Below, piece by piece: positions 6,379-14,270 of a DNA stretch of 18,922 nt. Location: NCBI GenBank assembly GCA_024683115.1, contig JAIKYM010000039.1:1-18922 (forward strand), given 5' to 3'. The notes below the pieces were generated by a model. That model was not told the DNA's origin and did no database searches. It saw only the letters and a list, made by a program, of their open reading frames with translations. The position numbers were made by a program, and so were the translations under genes. Each line of letters opens with the position of its first letter. The stretch's first letter is position 1. Source of the stretch: Bacilli bacterium. GTDB taxonomy: Bacteria > Bacillota_I > Bacilli_A > RF39 > UBA660.

Positions 6379-7887
6379 ATGGCTTACAATAAGTATTTTA
6401 ATTCACAACTTATAAATGAGATAGATAGAGCAATTTCTAATCATGAATTAGATTCTGCCGAAGAATTAATTCAATCATATATAGCTAGCTATCCACATGA
6501 TTATTTAATATATATTTATAAAGCTAGATTATTATCAATGCAACATAAAAATGAACAATCTATTGAATTAGCAAAGCAATATATTTCTTATGACTTTGGT
6601 AAAGAAAAAAACTATATAACTGCATATACTATATATGCTGATGTATTAGCTGATTCAGGATTAATTGATCAAGCAGAATACTATTATCGTAAAGCTATTA
6701 GCTTATCAATTGAAACTGATACTGTTTCTCGTGCAAGAATAAAACTTATAAATTTATTTATAAGTTTAAACCAACATGAAGACGCACTAGAACTTTGTGA
6801 AGGACATGAGAACTGTAATAATATTCTTGTTAAAAAAGGTATCATTAATTCTTATCTAGGTAGATATCAAGAAGCTATAGATGCTTTGTTAAAAGTAGAT
6901 ACTACTGCGATTAATAGATACTTATTACAAAATGTTAATTACTATCTAGGTAATGCTTATTTTAAACTAAATGATAAAGATACAGCCATGGATTATTTAC
7001 ATAGAGCATTAAGTATAAAAGGCACATTTATATATGTTAAAGCATTAGCTGATATAGGTTTTATTTATCTAAATAATTTTGAATATGATAAAGCTATTCA
7101 AATGGGTAATAGAATAATTAGAGAGAATAATAACCCTTACTTTGGATTAGATTTATTAGCTAGTGTTTATACTGAAATAAGAGAATACGATTTAGCATTA
7201 AAGAATATAGTTAAGATAGAAAATAACTTTAAACATTATTCTAAATTAGCTACGTTATATTATCGCACTAAGAAGTTTGGTGATGCTGAAGAATGTATGT
7301 ACCATGTATTAAGTGAACAAACAGATAATTTATTTGAATTCCATATTACTTTATATGCATTAATATTGTTTAGATTAGGTAAGATAGATACACTAAGAAG
7401 TTTATTTGATAATGTAATAGATGAAGAAGAAATTAGAAATCATGATATAGATATGTTAAGAACACATTTAAGCATGTTAGATGGTAAGTGTAGAGCTTAT
7501 TCTTATTCAACTAATCAATACAATCATTTTAATAAAGAAAAAGCTATTGAATATATAAGAGAAAAACATTTTATAGATCCGATGATGTCTTCTTTTAATG
7601 ATAGTAATATTAGAGAATTATATGAAGATATAACATCTAGATTAAATATAGAAGATTCAGTTCCAGTAGATTTCTTTGATAAGTATTTTATTAGAGAAGA
7701 TGGCGTAGGTACAGATGGTATAAGTGAATTAGATGAACTAGTAGCAGTAACATTACCTAATACCACAAATATAATTACTATGTATCCCAAAATAGGTGAT
7801 GATACTTCTATGTATGATGAATATGGTAAAGTTAATGTTAGACGCAAATCTCAAATAGAAAAATTTAATGATAGATACAAAAAATAA
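6379..7887 (+). CDS. TPR-repeat protein
   Basis: This soluble protein of 502 residues is built mostly from helical repeats. Tetratricopeptide-like units are recognisable: ELDSAEELIQSYIASYPHDY near the start, GLIDQAEYYYRKAISLS, GRYQEAIDALLKV, NDKDTAMDYLHRALSI, FEYDKAIQMGNRII, REYDLALKNIVKI and KKFGDAEECMYHVL. The last 130 or so residues, after the repeats, are not recognised. There is no signal peptide or membrane helix, so it acts in the cytoplasm, presumably as a protein-binding scaffold; no partner is evident. The ATG at 6379 follows AAAGGGAG with 7 nt of T between, and this binding site is shared with the trmB terminator stem. It has its own promoter and its own short transcript. No terminator is obvious after the stop. 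Confidence 0.82.
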   Translation: MAYNKYFNSQLINEIDRAISNHELDSAEELIQSYIASYPHDYLIYIYKARLLSMQHKNEQSIELAKQYISYDFGKEKNYITAYTIYADVLADSGLIDQAEYYYRKAISLSIETDTVSRARIKLINLFISLNQHEDALELCEGHENCNNILVKKGIINSYLGRYQEAIDALLKVDTTAINRYLLQNVNYYLGNAYFKLNDKDTAMDYLHRALSIKGTFIYVKALADIGFIYLNNFEYDKAIQMGNRIIRENNNPYFGLDLLASVYTEIREYDLALKNIVKIENNFKHYSKLATLYYRTKKFGDAEECMYHVLSEQTDNLFEFHITLYALILFRLGKIDTLRSLFDNVIDEEEIRNHDIDMLRTHLSMLDGKCRAYSYSTNQYNHFNKEKAIEYIREKHFIDPMMSSFNDSNIRELYEDITSRLNIEDSVPVDFFDKYFIREDGVGTDGISELDELVAVTLPNTTNIITMYPKIGDDTSMYDEYGKVNVRRKSQIEKFNDRYKK

Positions 7888-7897
7888 CTTAAAAATA

Positions 7898-7926
7898 TTG
7901 TAATTAATTATATCGTATAATATAAT
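7898..7926 (+). promoter_or_regulatory. Promoter of the 7948 membrane-protein gene
   Basis: TTGTAA (7898-7903), exactly 17 bp, TATAAT (7921-7926). An overlapping TATAAT at 7916-7921 is a second possible -10. Transcription would start near 7933, about 15 nt before the ATG. Confidence 0.5.
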
Positions 7927-7947
7927 TATTCTAGAAGGGAAGAGTGT

Positions 7948-8439
7948 ATGATGAACAAAGTTAAAGTATCTACAGGTTTAGCTTCAATCTTACTAGTAGC
8001 TAGTATTTTTGCTGGTTTAGGAACTCTATTAACAGTAACTGCTTTATTACTAGTATTTTGTGAAGTAGATAATCTTAAAGGAGTTATAGTTAGAGTAGTA
8101 ACATTCTATATTGGATTAATGCTATTCACAACTGTATGGAGTATCATTGTTGATGGATACAATTTAGTATACAACACAATCGATAACTTAGTAGCTGTAT
8201 TGAATAGTTATCTAGACAAACCTGTATCAATCATGAAATTACATCAATATTTATTAAATCCAATTAAGTCTATCTTAAATATTTGTGATAGCGTAGTTGA
8301 TTTCTTTGTTGTAATTATTAAGTTCACATTTGTTGTAAGCTTCTTAGAAGGAAAAGTAGCTAAAGAAAACTTCATTTCTAAGTTTGTTAACAAGTTCGTT
8401 GACAAAGCTGTAGCATTTGTTAACAGCATTGAAGGTTAA
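7948..8439 (+). CDS. Small membrane protein of unknown function
   Basis: The 163-residue product begins with a hydrophobic helix (about residues 9-36, GLASILLVASIFAGLGTLLTVTALLL), then a second (about 45-68, VIVRVVTFYIGLMLFTTVWSIIV) and a third hydrophobic region around 115-133 (SVVDFFVVIIKFTFVVSFL). The C-terminal end, KFVNKFVDKAVAFVNSI, looks amphipathic. There are no charged or catalytic residues conserved enough to suggest an enzyme. ATG 7948 is preceded by AAGGGAAG at about 6 nt; the next codon is also ATG and could serve equally. It is a single-gene transcript with its own promoter and a strong terminator. I do not recognise the family. Confidence 0.75.
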   Translation: MMNKVKVSTGLASILLVASIFAGLGTLLTVTALLLVFCEVDNLKGVIVRVVTFYIGLMLFTTVWSIIVDGYNLVYNTIDNLVAVLNSYLDKPVSIMKLHQYLLNPIKSILNICDSVVDFFVVIIKFTFVVSFLEGKVAKENFISKFVNKFVDKAVAFVNSIEG

Positions 8440-8451
8440 TTATTAAATAAG

Positions 8452-8470
8452 AAGACCGTATGGTCTTTTT
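8452..8470 (+). terminator. Terminator after the membrane-protein gene
   Basis: AAGACC (8452-8457) pairs with GGTCTT (8462-8467) around a 4-nt loop, followed by a T-run. Confidence 0.8.
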
Positions 8471-8507
8471 ATTTTTGCCTTTTTTACTTTATTATTATGC
8501 TTATAAG

Positions 8508-8536
8508 TGGTATATTAGTTATATTCGTTTCGAATA
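8508..8536 (+). promoter_or_regulatory. Extended -10 promoter with a 5'-end stem-loop
   Basis: TGGTATATT (8508-8516) is an extended -10 with one mismatch in the hexamer. Right after it, TATTCG-TTT-CGAATA (8522-8536) folds into a 6-bp hairpin that would sit at the very 5' end of the transcript (start near 8523), a position that often stabilises mRNA. Confidence 0.4.
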
Positions 8537-8549
8537 AGAGTGATAAGTT

Positions 8550-9263
8550 ATGACAGCAATTGATGAAATAATAAAAGAAAATGATAGAGAGAAAAAGGAA
8601 TTGTTAAGACTATATAGAAGAGTATTATTTTTCTCACAATTTAAACCACATCGCGAATCATTCCGTGAGGTTTTAAAAGATGATATGAAACAATTTGACT
8701 CTGAGATAGAAGCATTCAATGAATACTATAAATTATTAAGACGTTATTATTATTCTCGTGATAGAGAAGATGTAGATAGAATTTTAGATAAAATAGAAAT
8801 GGAATTCTATGATACTTTAGAATATTATAAGTTAAGGGCTGATTTTGATAATTTCATAAATCCTGATAGATTATTAGATCTTCATTCAGATGGTAATGCA
8901 AGACAACAATTAAGAGATGAAGTATATGGACTAACTCTAAGCGATTATGATATAGATACTTATTTTAGAGATGGAGTTATTTCATCATATTTAAGAAGTA
9001 ATTTAAAATACTTCGATGGTGGAGATGATCTTTCTTACTATGGTATTTTCCCTGAGATAGAACATGGTATTTTAAGAAAAATCCGTATGGTTGTACCTAA
9101 AGTTCATAATCTAAAAACTGCATTAATTAATGTTCATGAGTTTAGGTATGGCTTTGATCTATATGAATTAATAGGCAAAGAATATCCTGAGGATAATGAT
9201 TTTGAAGAAAGAGCTAGAAAAGAAGAAGACACCTTTGTAAGAGAATATTTAAGAAAAAAATAG
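8550..9263 (+). CDS. Unknown protein with a degenerate zinc-peptidase motif (HExxY)
   Basis: The 237-residue soluble protein is highly charged and Tyr-rich, with a helical N-terminal half that looks partly coiled. Near the C-terminus it has LINVHEFRYGFDLYELIGKE (from about residue 192): His196-Glu197 in an HExxH-like setting where the expected second His is Tyr200 (TAT, one base from CAT), followed by EERARKEEDTF, which contains Glu residues where a third zinc ligand might lie. This may be a peptidase-like domain that has lost a ligand, or a resemblance only. The ribosome binding site is weak (AAGAGTGA about 7 nt before ATG). It stands alone between its own promoter and terminator. I do not recognise the family. 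Confidence 0.7.
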   Translation: MTAIDEIIKENDREKKELLRLYRRVLFFSQFKPHRESFREVLKDDMKQFDSEIEAFNEYYKLLRRYYYSRDREDVDRILDKIEMEFYDTLEYYKLRADFDNFINPDRLLDLHSDGNARQQLRDEVYGLTLSDYDIDTYFRDGVISSYLRSNLKYFDGGDDLSYYGIFPEIEHGILRKIRMVVPKVHNLKTALINVHEFRYGFDLYELIGKEYPEDNDFEERARKEEDTFVREYLRKK

Positions 9264-9284
9264 ACATATTAGTCTATTTTTTTT
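9257..9284 (+). terminator. Terminator after the HExxY-protein gene
   Basis: AAATAGAC (9258-9265) pairs with GTCTATTT (9272-9279) around a 6-nt loop, continuing into a run of T. The stop codon lies inside the left arm. Confidence 0.8.
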
Positions 9285-9289
9285 ATAAT
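9261..9289 (+). promoter_or_regulatory. Promoter of the HerA-like gene, overlapping the preceding terminator
   Basis: TAGACA (9261-9266, five of six -35 consensus bases) begins at the stop codon of the previous gene and lies in the terminator's left arm; 17 bp later follows TATAAT (9284-9289). The leader would be about 34 nt. Confidence 0.55.
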
Positions 9290-9329
9290 TAAGTTATGAA
9301 CATTTTCAAAACTGGAAAAGAGGAATAAT

Positions 9330-10931
9330 ATGTATAAAAATGGAAAAATACTAGTTGGTAAAAATGAAAATACAGAAGTAAATGTTTTATTAAACATGGC
9401 TAATAGACATGGCCTTATTACAGGTGCCACAGGTACTGGTAAAACTATTACATTAAAAGTAATGGCTGAAAGTTTTTCTGCTGCAGGTGTTCCTGTATTT
9501 ATGATAGATGTAAAAGGTGATTTAGCTGGTACAGCTTTCATTGGACAAGAAAGTGAAAGCGTAAATGAAAGAGTTAATAAATTAGGAATTCAAGATGATT
9601 TTAAATATGCTAAATTCCCTGTTAGATTTTTAGATGTATATGGTAAAAATGGACATCCTGTAAGAACTACAGTTCAAGCAGTAGGACATAGATTAATGTC
9701 TAAGATGTTAGATTTAACTGATACACAAGATTCAGTATTATCTATGGTATATAAGATAGCTGCTGATGAAGGAAAAGAAATAGATACATTAGATGACTTA
9801 CAATCAATGTTAGTATATGTAAATAATAATAGAGCTAGTTATTCAATGAAATATGGTAATTTACCATCTCAATCTATAACTACTATTCAAAGAAATGTTA
9901 TGGAATTAATGGAAGATGTACAAGACAATTTCTTTGGTTGCCCATCTTTTGATATTAATAATTTAAGAGGAGTAGATGTTGATACAGGATATGGTAAGAT
10001 TAATATTTTAGATGCTCAAGAATTATTTAGACATCCTGGTTCATATGCAGTAATGGTATTATGGTTATTAAATGAGGTATATGATAAAATGCCTGAAGTA
10101 GGTGATCTTGAAAGACCTAAACTAGTATTCTTTATAGATGAAGCACACTTATTATTTGATGATATGCCAAAGACTGTAATTGATCATATTATTAAGATAG
10201 TTAAATTAATTAGATCTAAAGGAATTGGTTTATACTTTGTTTCTCAATTACCTGGAGATATTCCTGAAGAAATATTAGCTCAATTAGGTAATCGTGTACA
10301 ACATGCTCTACATGCTTATACACCACAAGAACAAAGAAGTTTAAAACTTGCATCTGATTCATTCAGAGTTAATCCTAAGTTTGATACTATGAAAGAAATT
10401 CAAAATTTAGGTACTGGTGAAGCTTTAGTATCTGTATTAGATGACAAAGGTAATCCAACTATTACTGAGAGTATTAAGATATTACCACCTCAATCACGTA
10501 TGGGTACAATAACTGATGAAGAAAGAAGAAGTATTATTCTTAACTCAGATTTATATGGTACATATGAAGAAAAGGTTGATAGAGAATCAGCTAAAGAAAA
10601 AAATGATGTAGTATTTGCTCAAATGGAAGAAGAAAAGAGAGCACAAGAAGAAGCTAAGGCAGCTGCTGAACAAGCTAAGATAGATGAAAAGATGGCTAAG
10701 GAAGAAGAAAGATTAGCTAAAGAACAACAAAGATTACAAGAAAAACTTCAAAAAGAAGAAGAGAAGAAAGCTTTAGCTGAACAAAGAGCACAAGAGAAAG
10801 CAGCTAAGGAAGCTGAAAAAGAAAGAAAAAATTCTATTGGCTATAAATTAGGTAAAAAAGTTGTTAATAAAACTGAAAATAAGATAATAGATAAAACATT
10901 AAATAAACTATTTAAAGGTTTCTTTAAATAA
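9330..10931 (+). CDS. HerA-like/DUF853 P-loop ATPase with coiled-coil tail
   Basis: This 533-residue cytoplasmic ATPase belongs to the HerA/FtsK-type branch, closest to the DUF853 (YjgR-like) proteins. It has the start LVGKNENTEVNVLLNMANRHGL, Walker A GATGTGKT (32-39), MIDVKGDLAG (the motif after the first strand), Walker B LVFFIDEAHLLF (about 265-276), the downstream segment GIGLYFVSQLPGDIPEEILAQLGNRVQHALHAYTP and PQEQRSLKLA typical of the family. Residues from about 415 to 505 are a Lys/Glu/Ala-rich coiled coil, followed by a basic C-terminal end. HerA relatives pump or move DNA with nucleases, but the biochemical role of DUF853 proteins is not established and no nuclease gene is nearby. 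AAGAGGAA precedes the ATG. It forms a single-gene transcript. Confidence 0.88.
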   Translation: MYKNGKILVGKNENTEVNVLLNMANRHGLITGATGTGKTITLKVMAESFSAAGVPVFMIDVKGDLAGTAFIGQESESVNERVNKLGIQDDFKYAKFPVRFLDVYGKNGHPVRTTVQAVGHRLMSKMLDLTDTQDSVLSMVYKIAADEGKEIDTLDDLQSMLVYVNNNRASYSMKYGNLPSQSITTIQRNVMELMEDVQDNFFGCPSFDINNLRGVDVDTGYGKINILDAQELFRHPGSYAVMVLWLLNEVYDKMPEVGDLERPKLVFFIDEAHLLFDDMPKTVIDHIIKIVKLIRSKGIGLYFVSQLPGDIPEEILAQLGNRVQHALHAYTPQEQRSLKLASDSFRVNPKFDTMKEIQNLGTGEALVSVLDDKGNPTITESIKILPPQSRMGTITDEERRSIILNSDLYGTYEEKVDRESAKEKNDVVFAQMEEEKRAQEEAKAAAEQAKIDEKMAKEEERLAKEQQRLQEKLQKEEEKKALAEQRAQEKAAKEAEKERKNSIGYKLGKKVVNKTENKIIDKTLNKLFKGFFK

Positions 10932-10935
10932 TATT

Positions 10936-10967
10936 AAACTATTAAGTTTTAAACTTAATAGTTTTTT
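10936..10967 (+). terminator. Terminator after the HerA-like gene
   Basis: AAACTATTAAG (10936-10946) and CTTAATAGTTT (10954-10964) form a perfect 11-bp stem, extendable into the loop, followed by a T-run. Confidence 0.85.
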
Positions 10968-10975
10968 GTTATAAT
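10967..10975 (+). promoter_or_regulatory. Extended -10 promoter of the PrsW-like gene
   Basis: TGTTATAAT (TATAAT 10970-10975) starts at the last T of the terminator tail. No -35 is recognisable. Expected transcript start near 10982, about 15 nt before the ATG. Confidence 0.55.
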
Positions 10976-10996
10976 CTTTTATAGGATAGTGATTAT

Positions 10997-11947
10997 ATGG
11001 AGTTTTTATTTGTTATAGCTTTAGTGCCTGTAGTTCTATTGTTAACATATATTTATAAGAAAGATGTTGATAAAGAGCCTAGAGGATTATTAACAAGACT
11101 ATTTTTATTTGGTGGAGTATCAGTTGTACCAATTGCCATACTTGAATTAATAGTCGAAGAAATGTATCCAACTAGTAATCTTCCTACTTTTATTGGAACA
11201 TTCTTATCTGTATTTGTAGGAATTGCATTGATAGAGGAATTTGGTAAATGGATTATTATTTATCTATGTACATATAGAAGAAGAGAATTCAACCATGCTT
11301 ATGATGGAATAGTATATGCTGTATTCTCATCTTTAGGATTTGCTGCTGTTGAAAATGTATTATATGTAGCACAAAGTGGTGTAGCTACAGGATTATTTAG
11401 AGCAGTTACAGCTGTTCCTGGACATGCAGTAGATGCAGTATTTATGGGTTATTTCTTCTCTTTATCAAAAGATAGACTAGTTAAGAAAGATAACAAAGGT
11501 GCTTTATTACATTTATTATTATCAATATTTGCGCCAGTTATAACACATACCATATATGATTCTATAATTATGCATTATGTATCTGTACAAAATGATATGT
11601 ATATCGCATTATTCTTTGGCTTTGTTATATTAACTTATGTAATAGGTATTATTTTAATTAAGAAACATGCAAAGATACCAACAAACTTTGATGGATCACC
11701 TTGTGTAGACACATCACTTCAAAATAAACAATATGTTATTAACAATAATCAACAACAAGTTGTTTATCCAAATCCTGCATATCAAACAACACCTATTGTA
11801 TTTCCAACTCAAGCATATCAACCTGTACAACCAGTACAACAGCAAGTTCCAGTTCAACCGGTTCAAAGTGTTGCTAACTTTTGTCCTCATTGTGGAGGAA
11901 GAGTTGTGAACAATAGATGTGTAATATGTAACTTTGAAGTAAGATAA
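10997..11947 (+). CDS. PrsW-family intramembrane metalloprotease with C-terminal zinc ribbon
   Basis: PrsW proteases cut membrane proteins, in Bacillus the anti-sigma factor RsiW. The 316-residue product has a hydrophobic body with about eight membrane helices and the family motifs: KKDVDKEPRG after the first helix, EEFGKW (Glu80, Glu81), FAAVENVLY (Glu119), RAVTAVPGHAVDAVFMGY (Arg135, His143) and HTIYDSI (His184, Asp188). After the last helix come a Pro/Gln/Val-rich linker (about 235-292) and a zinc ribbon with Cys296, Cys299, Cys308 and Cys311 at the extreme C-terminus. The zinc ribbon is not part of Bacillus PrsW. The same ending recurs in the next two genes, which suggests a shared partner. 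The start is ATG 10997 with a weak AGGATAGTGA site. Confidence 0.9.
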   Translation: MEFLFVIALVPVVLLLTYIYKKDVDKEPRGLLTRLFLFGGVSVVPIAILELIVEEMYPTSNLPTFIGTFLSVFVGIALIEEFGKWIIIYLCTYRRREFNHAYDGIVYAVFSSLGFAAVENVLYVAQSGVATGLFRAVTAVPGHAVDAVFMGYFFSLSKDRLVKKDNKGALLHLLLSIFAPVITHTIYDSIIMHYVSVQNDMYIALFFGFVILTYVIGIILIKKHAKIPTNFDGSPCVDTSLQNKQYVINNNQQQVVYPNPAYQTTPIVFPTQAYQPVQPVQQQVPVQPVQSVANFCPHCGGRVVNNRCVICNFEVR

Positions 11948-11971
11948 TTTATTCAAGTTTATAAATTGTAA

Positions 11972-11980
11972 TGATATAAT
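11972..11980 (+). promoter_or_regulatory. Extended -10 promoter of the Tim44-like gene pair
   Basis: TGATATAAT (TATAAT 11975-11980) lies 25 bp after the PrsW stop. The AGGAGG ribosome binding site follows, with ATG at 12001. Some read-through from the PrsW gene is likely, because no terminator is visible between them. Confidence 0.5.
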
Positions 11981-12000
11981 TATATTAATAGGAGGAAAAT

Positions 12001-12891
12001 ATGAGAAATCGTTTATTAAAAGGATTATTATTAGTTTTAGGAATTTGTGTATTAATACTACCTTTCTATAAAGGTATAGCAGATTCAGGATGGGATTCAT
12101 CTTATTCATCAGGTGGAGGTGGAGGTAGCTATTCATCAGGCGGAAGTTATTCTAGTAGTCATAGTTCATCTTCGTCTCATAGATCATCATCTTCGTCATC
12201 ATCATCTTCAAGTAGTAGTGATGGATTCTTTGTAATTATAGTAATAGTAGTAATTATAATACTAGTTATTGTTTATTCTAAGAATGATAAAAAAGGTGGT
12301 AATGCTAAATTTGGTAATTCAACTAACAACTATTCAATGAAGTTGATGACGCCAGAAGAAATATCTGCAATAGATCCAACTTTAAGTTCATTAGAATTAG
12401 TACCTAAAGTATTTGATTTATTTGTTGAAGTTCAAAAAGCTTGGACAGACTTTGACTATGATAAGTTAAGATCTTTATTAGGAGATGAATTATTCAATAA
12501 CTATAAGATGCAACTTGAAACTCTAGAATTAGAGATGGGCAAGAATATCATGGATAACTTCACATTCATTGATGGTGGTATCTTATCTATTAATAAAACT
12601 GAATTAACTGAAGAAGTAAGAGTTAAATTACATGTTCAAATGACAGACTATGTTATTAATACTGCAACTAATGAAGTAAAACATGGTGATCCAAATAAAG
12701 TAATGGATAACAATTATGTTATTACATTAGAGAGAAGTATTAGAGATGAAATTAACCATTGTCCAAATTGTGGTGGTGAGTTAGCTGATAGAGCATCTCA
12801 AAAATGTCCTTACTGTGAAGCAGTACTTGTTAAAGGATCTAAAGAATTTGTCATCGTTAAGAAAGAAAATGTAAAAGGAATTTATTACTAG
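12001..12891 (+). CDS. Membrane-anchored Tim44-like protein with Gly/Ser-rich stalk and zinc ribbon
   Basis: The 296-residue protein starts with a signal-like hydrophobic segment (about 7-22), then a Gly/Ser-rich stretch from 33 to 74 that is nearly pure Ser between 51 and 73, and a strong membrane helix (76-92). The cytoplasmic part has a Tim44-like fold signature: VFDLFVEVQKAWTDFDYDKLRSLLGDELFNNYKMQLETLE, then ILSINKTELTEEVRVKLHVQMTDYVI. A zinc ribbon of CPNC-x11-CPYC type follows (Cys254, 257, 269, 272). Tim44-like domains in bacteria sit at membranes and bind lipids or proteins; this protein's role is not known. The stop is 9 bp before the next gene, which has the same domain and ribbon. 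AGGAGG precedes ATG 12001. Confidence 0.82.
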   Translation: MRNRLLKGLLLVLGICVLILPFYKGIADSGWDSSYSSGGGGGSYSSGGSYSSSHSSSSSHRSSSSSSSSSSSSDGFFVIIVIVVIIILVIVYSKNDKKGGNAKFGNSTNNYSMKLMTPEEISAIDPTLSSLELVPKVFDLFVEVQKAWTDFDYDKLRSLLGDELFNNYKMQLETLELEMGKNIMDNFTFIDGGILSINKTELTEEVRVKLHVQMTDYVINTATNEVKHGDPNKVMDNNYVITLERSIRDEINHCPNCGGELADRASQKCPYCEAVLVKGSKEFVIVKKENVKGIYY

Positions 12892-12900
12892 GAGTTATTT

Positions 12901-14160
12901 ATGATATATTTAGTTAATATTTATGAAGCAAATTCAAATAGAAAAGTAAAAGAACAAAAAATATTAGACGAAAATGATGCAACTGGTCAACAAATGATTA
13001 GTTGCATCATGAATCGTAACTTTGTAGGTCTTATGCAAATGCTTGGTTTAACTGCAAGAAAAGATTTTGATGTTTATAGTTTAGCTGATGAACGTGAACA
13101 AAAACAATTCCAACGTGGTACATTAGATAGAGTTGATGAAGTAAGTATTATAAATATGGCTTATCAACTAATTAATAATAAAGATAGTAAGATAGCTAAA
13201 TCAATTTACTATGGTGTAGTATCTGATAGTGATCTTTCAAATTTAGATACATTAATTGAACGTAAAGATCAATTAGACCTAGAAAAGTTCTTAAGATTAT
13301 CAGTTGATGCACAAAGTATTAGAGCTAACTGGTTTTTAACTAAGACTGATGAAGATAAAGTAGATGAGTCTTTAGAACCATTCTTTGGTGGAACTCTTGG
13401 TAGACCAGAATTTAAGAATGCTGTAAGTTTAGCTTATATACTTTCTGAAAATCCAAATTGTATTTTAAGTCAAGCTATTAAAACAGCCACGAGAGAAGAA
13501 ATGCCTTGTAGTGATTTCAATGAAGCATATAATTCAATTCGTTTTGTTGATCCAAGTGATATTGAAAAAGCTTATGATAACTTATTAGGTAAAGAAGAAC
13601 CAGCTGTTCCTGCTACTAGTACAAATATAAATGACTTTGATAGTACATTAGACAATGGTATGTTCTATACTAAGGTAGATAATATTTATGTAATGTTATA
13701 TACGGCATTAATGTTTAATGATTTATCAAGAGTAGATCATAAAGTATCTGATGAAGTAATGCAAAAATATACACCTCAAGTTGAGGATTGTAAAGCTAAG
13801 AATCAAAGACATATGTATGGACAATTAAATGTTAAATCAACAAATATTGATAAGATTCATTTAGACGATGAAGGTAATATATTAGCTGAAGTAACATTAG
13901 TTGGCAGATACTTAGACTATATAATTGATTTATCAAATGGTAAAAAGATTTCTGGTGATGATCAAGAAAGAGTTGAAAGAACTTATAAACTTGTATTAAA
14001 GAAATCTAAAGATGCAAAAGCATTAAGTGAATCTAGACATTGTCCAAACTGTGGTGAACCTGCTGACTTAGCTAATACAGGTAAGTGTGTAGCATGTAAT
14101 ACAATATTCCCACTTGATGCATATGATTATATATTACAATCTATAGTTATGATTTCTTAA
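12901..14160 (+). CDS. Soluble Tim44-like paralogue with C-terminal zinc ribbon
   Basis: The 419-residue protein lacks a membrane segment. Its N-terminal 230 residues are unrecognised. From about residue 255 it parallels the preceding protein: NIYVMLYTALMFNDLSRVDHKVSDEVMQKY, then a strand-rich part with IHLDDEGNILAEVTLVGRYLDYIIDLSNGK, and HCPNC-x11-CVAC (Cys381, 384, 396, 399). The order DY(V/I)I...K...GD...V...Y...L...S...HCPNCG is common to both proteins, which argues for tandem duplication of the Tim44-like/ribbon module. GGAG overlaps the preceding stop codon and the start is 10 nt after it, so translation is probably coupled. A soluble partner of the membrane-anchored paralogue is a reasonable inference. 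Confidence 0.78.
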   Translation: MIYLVNIYEANSNRKVKEQKILDENDATGQQMISCIMNRNFVGLMQMLGLTARKDFDVYSLADEREQKQFQRGTLDRVDEVSIINMAYQLINNKDSKIAKSIYYGVVSDSDLSNLDTLIERKDQLDLEKFLRLSVDAQSIRANWFLTKTDEDKVDESLEPFFGGTLGRPEFKNAVSLAYILSENPNCILSQAIKTATREEMPCSDFNEAYNSIRFVDPSDIEKAYDNLLGKEEPAVPATSTNINDFDSTLDNGMFYTKVDNIYVMLYTALMFNDLSRVDHKVSDEVMQKYTPQVEDCKAKNQRHMYGQLNVKSTNIDKIHLDDEGNILAEVTLVGRYLDYIIDLSNGKKISGDDQERVERTYKLVLKKSKDAKALSESRHCPNCGEPADLANTGKCVACNTIFPLDAYDYILQSIVMIS

Positions 14161-14184
14161 GAGATTCTGTATGAATCTCTTTTA
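14160..14184 (+). terminator. Terminator of the PrsW/Tim44-like cluster
   Basis: AGAGATTC (14160-14167) pairs with GAATCTCT (14173-14180) around a 5-nt loop, followed by TTTATTTT. The stem starts in the stop codon. Confidence 0.82.
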
Positions 14185-14232
14185 TTTTACACTTAATACA
14201 ATCTTCATATAATATTCATATAAATTTCACAT

Positions 14233-14241
14233 TGGTATATT
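14233..14241 (+). promoter_or_regulatory. Extended -10 promoter of the 14248-14413 leader
   Basis: TGGTATATT (hexamer 14236-14241) is the same extended -10 variant as at 8508. Transcription would start near 14248 and run into the AAAGGAGG ribosome binding site at 14257-14264. Confidence 0.45.
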
Positions 14242-14270
14242 ATCATTAGATCATACAAAGGAGGATGATA

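Noticed and set aside
7524..7847. An antisense reading frame of about 107 codons opposite the TPR gene, and similar ones at 8244, 8519, 9269 and 11714.
   Set aside because: They lack ribosome binding sites and recognisable motifs, and lie opposite well-supported genes with normal codon use.
8523..8535. A Spo0A-type binding box (TGTCGAA-like) at the TTTCGAA upstream of the 8550 gene, in view of the Spo0A-like protein at 14442.
   Set aside because: It mismatches the core, lies downstream of the -10, and is better explained as a short palindrome forming a 5'-end hairpin; the recognition helix of the Spo0A-like protein is also changed.
12100..12220. A possible DNA repeat or CRISPR-like array made of similar short units.
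   Set aside because: It is the Gly/Ser-rich coding stretch of the Tim44-like protein; the units are Ser codons (TCA, TCT, AGT) without spacers or fixed length.
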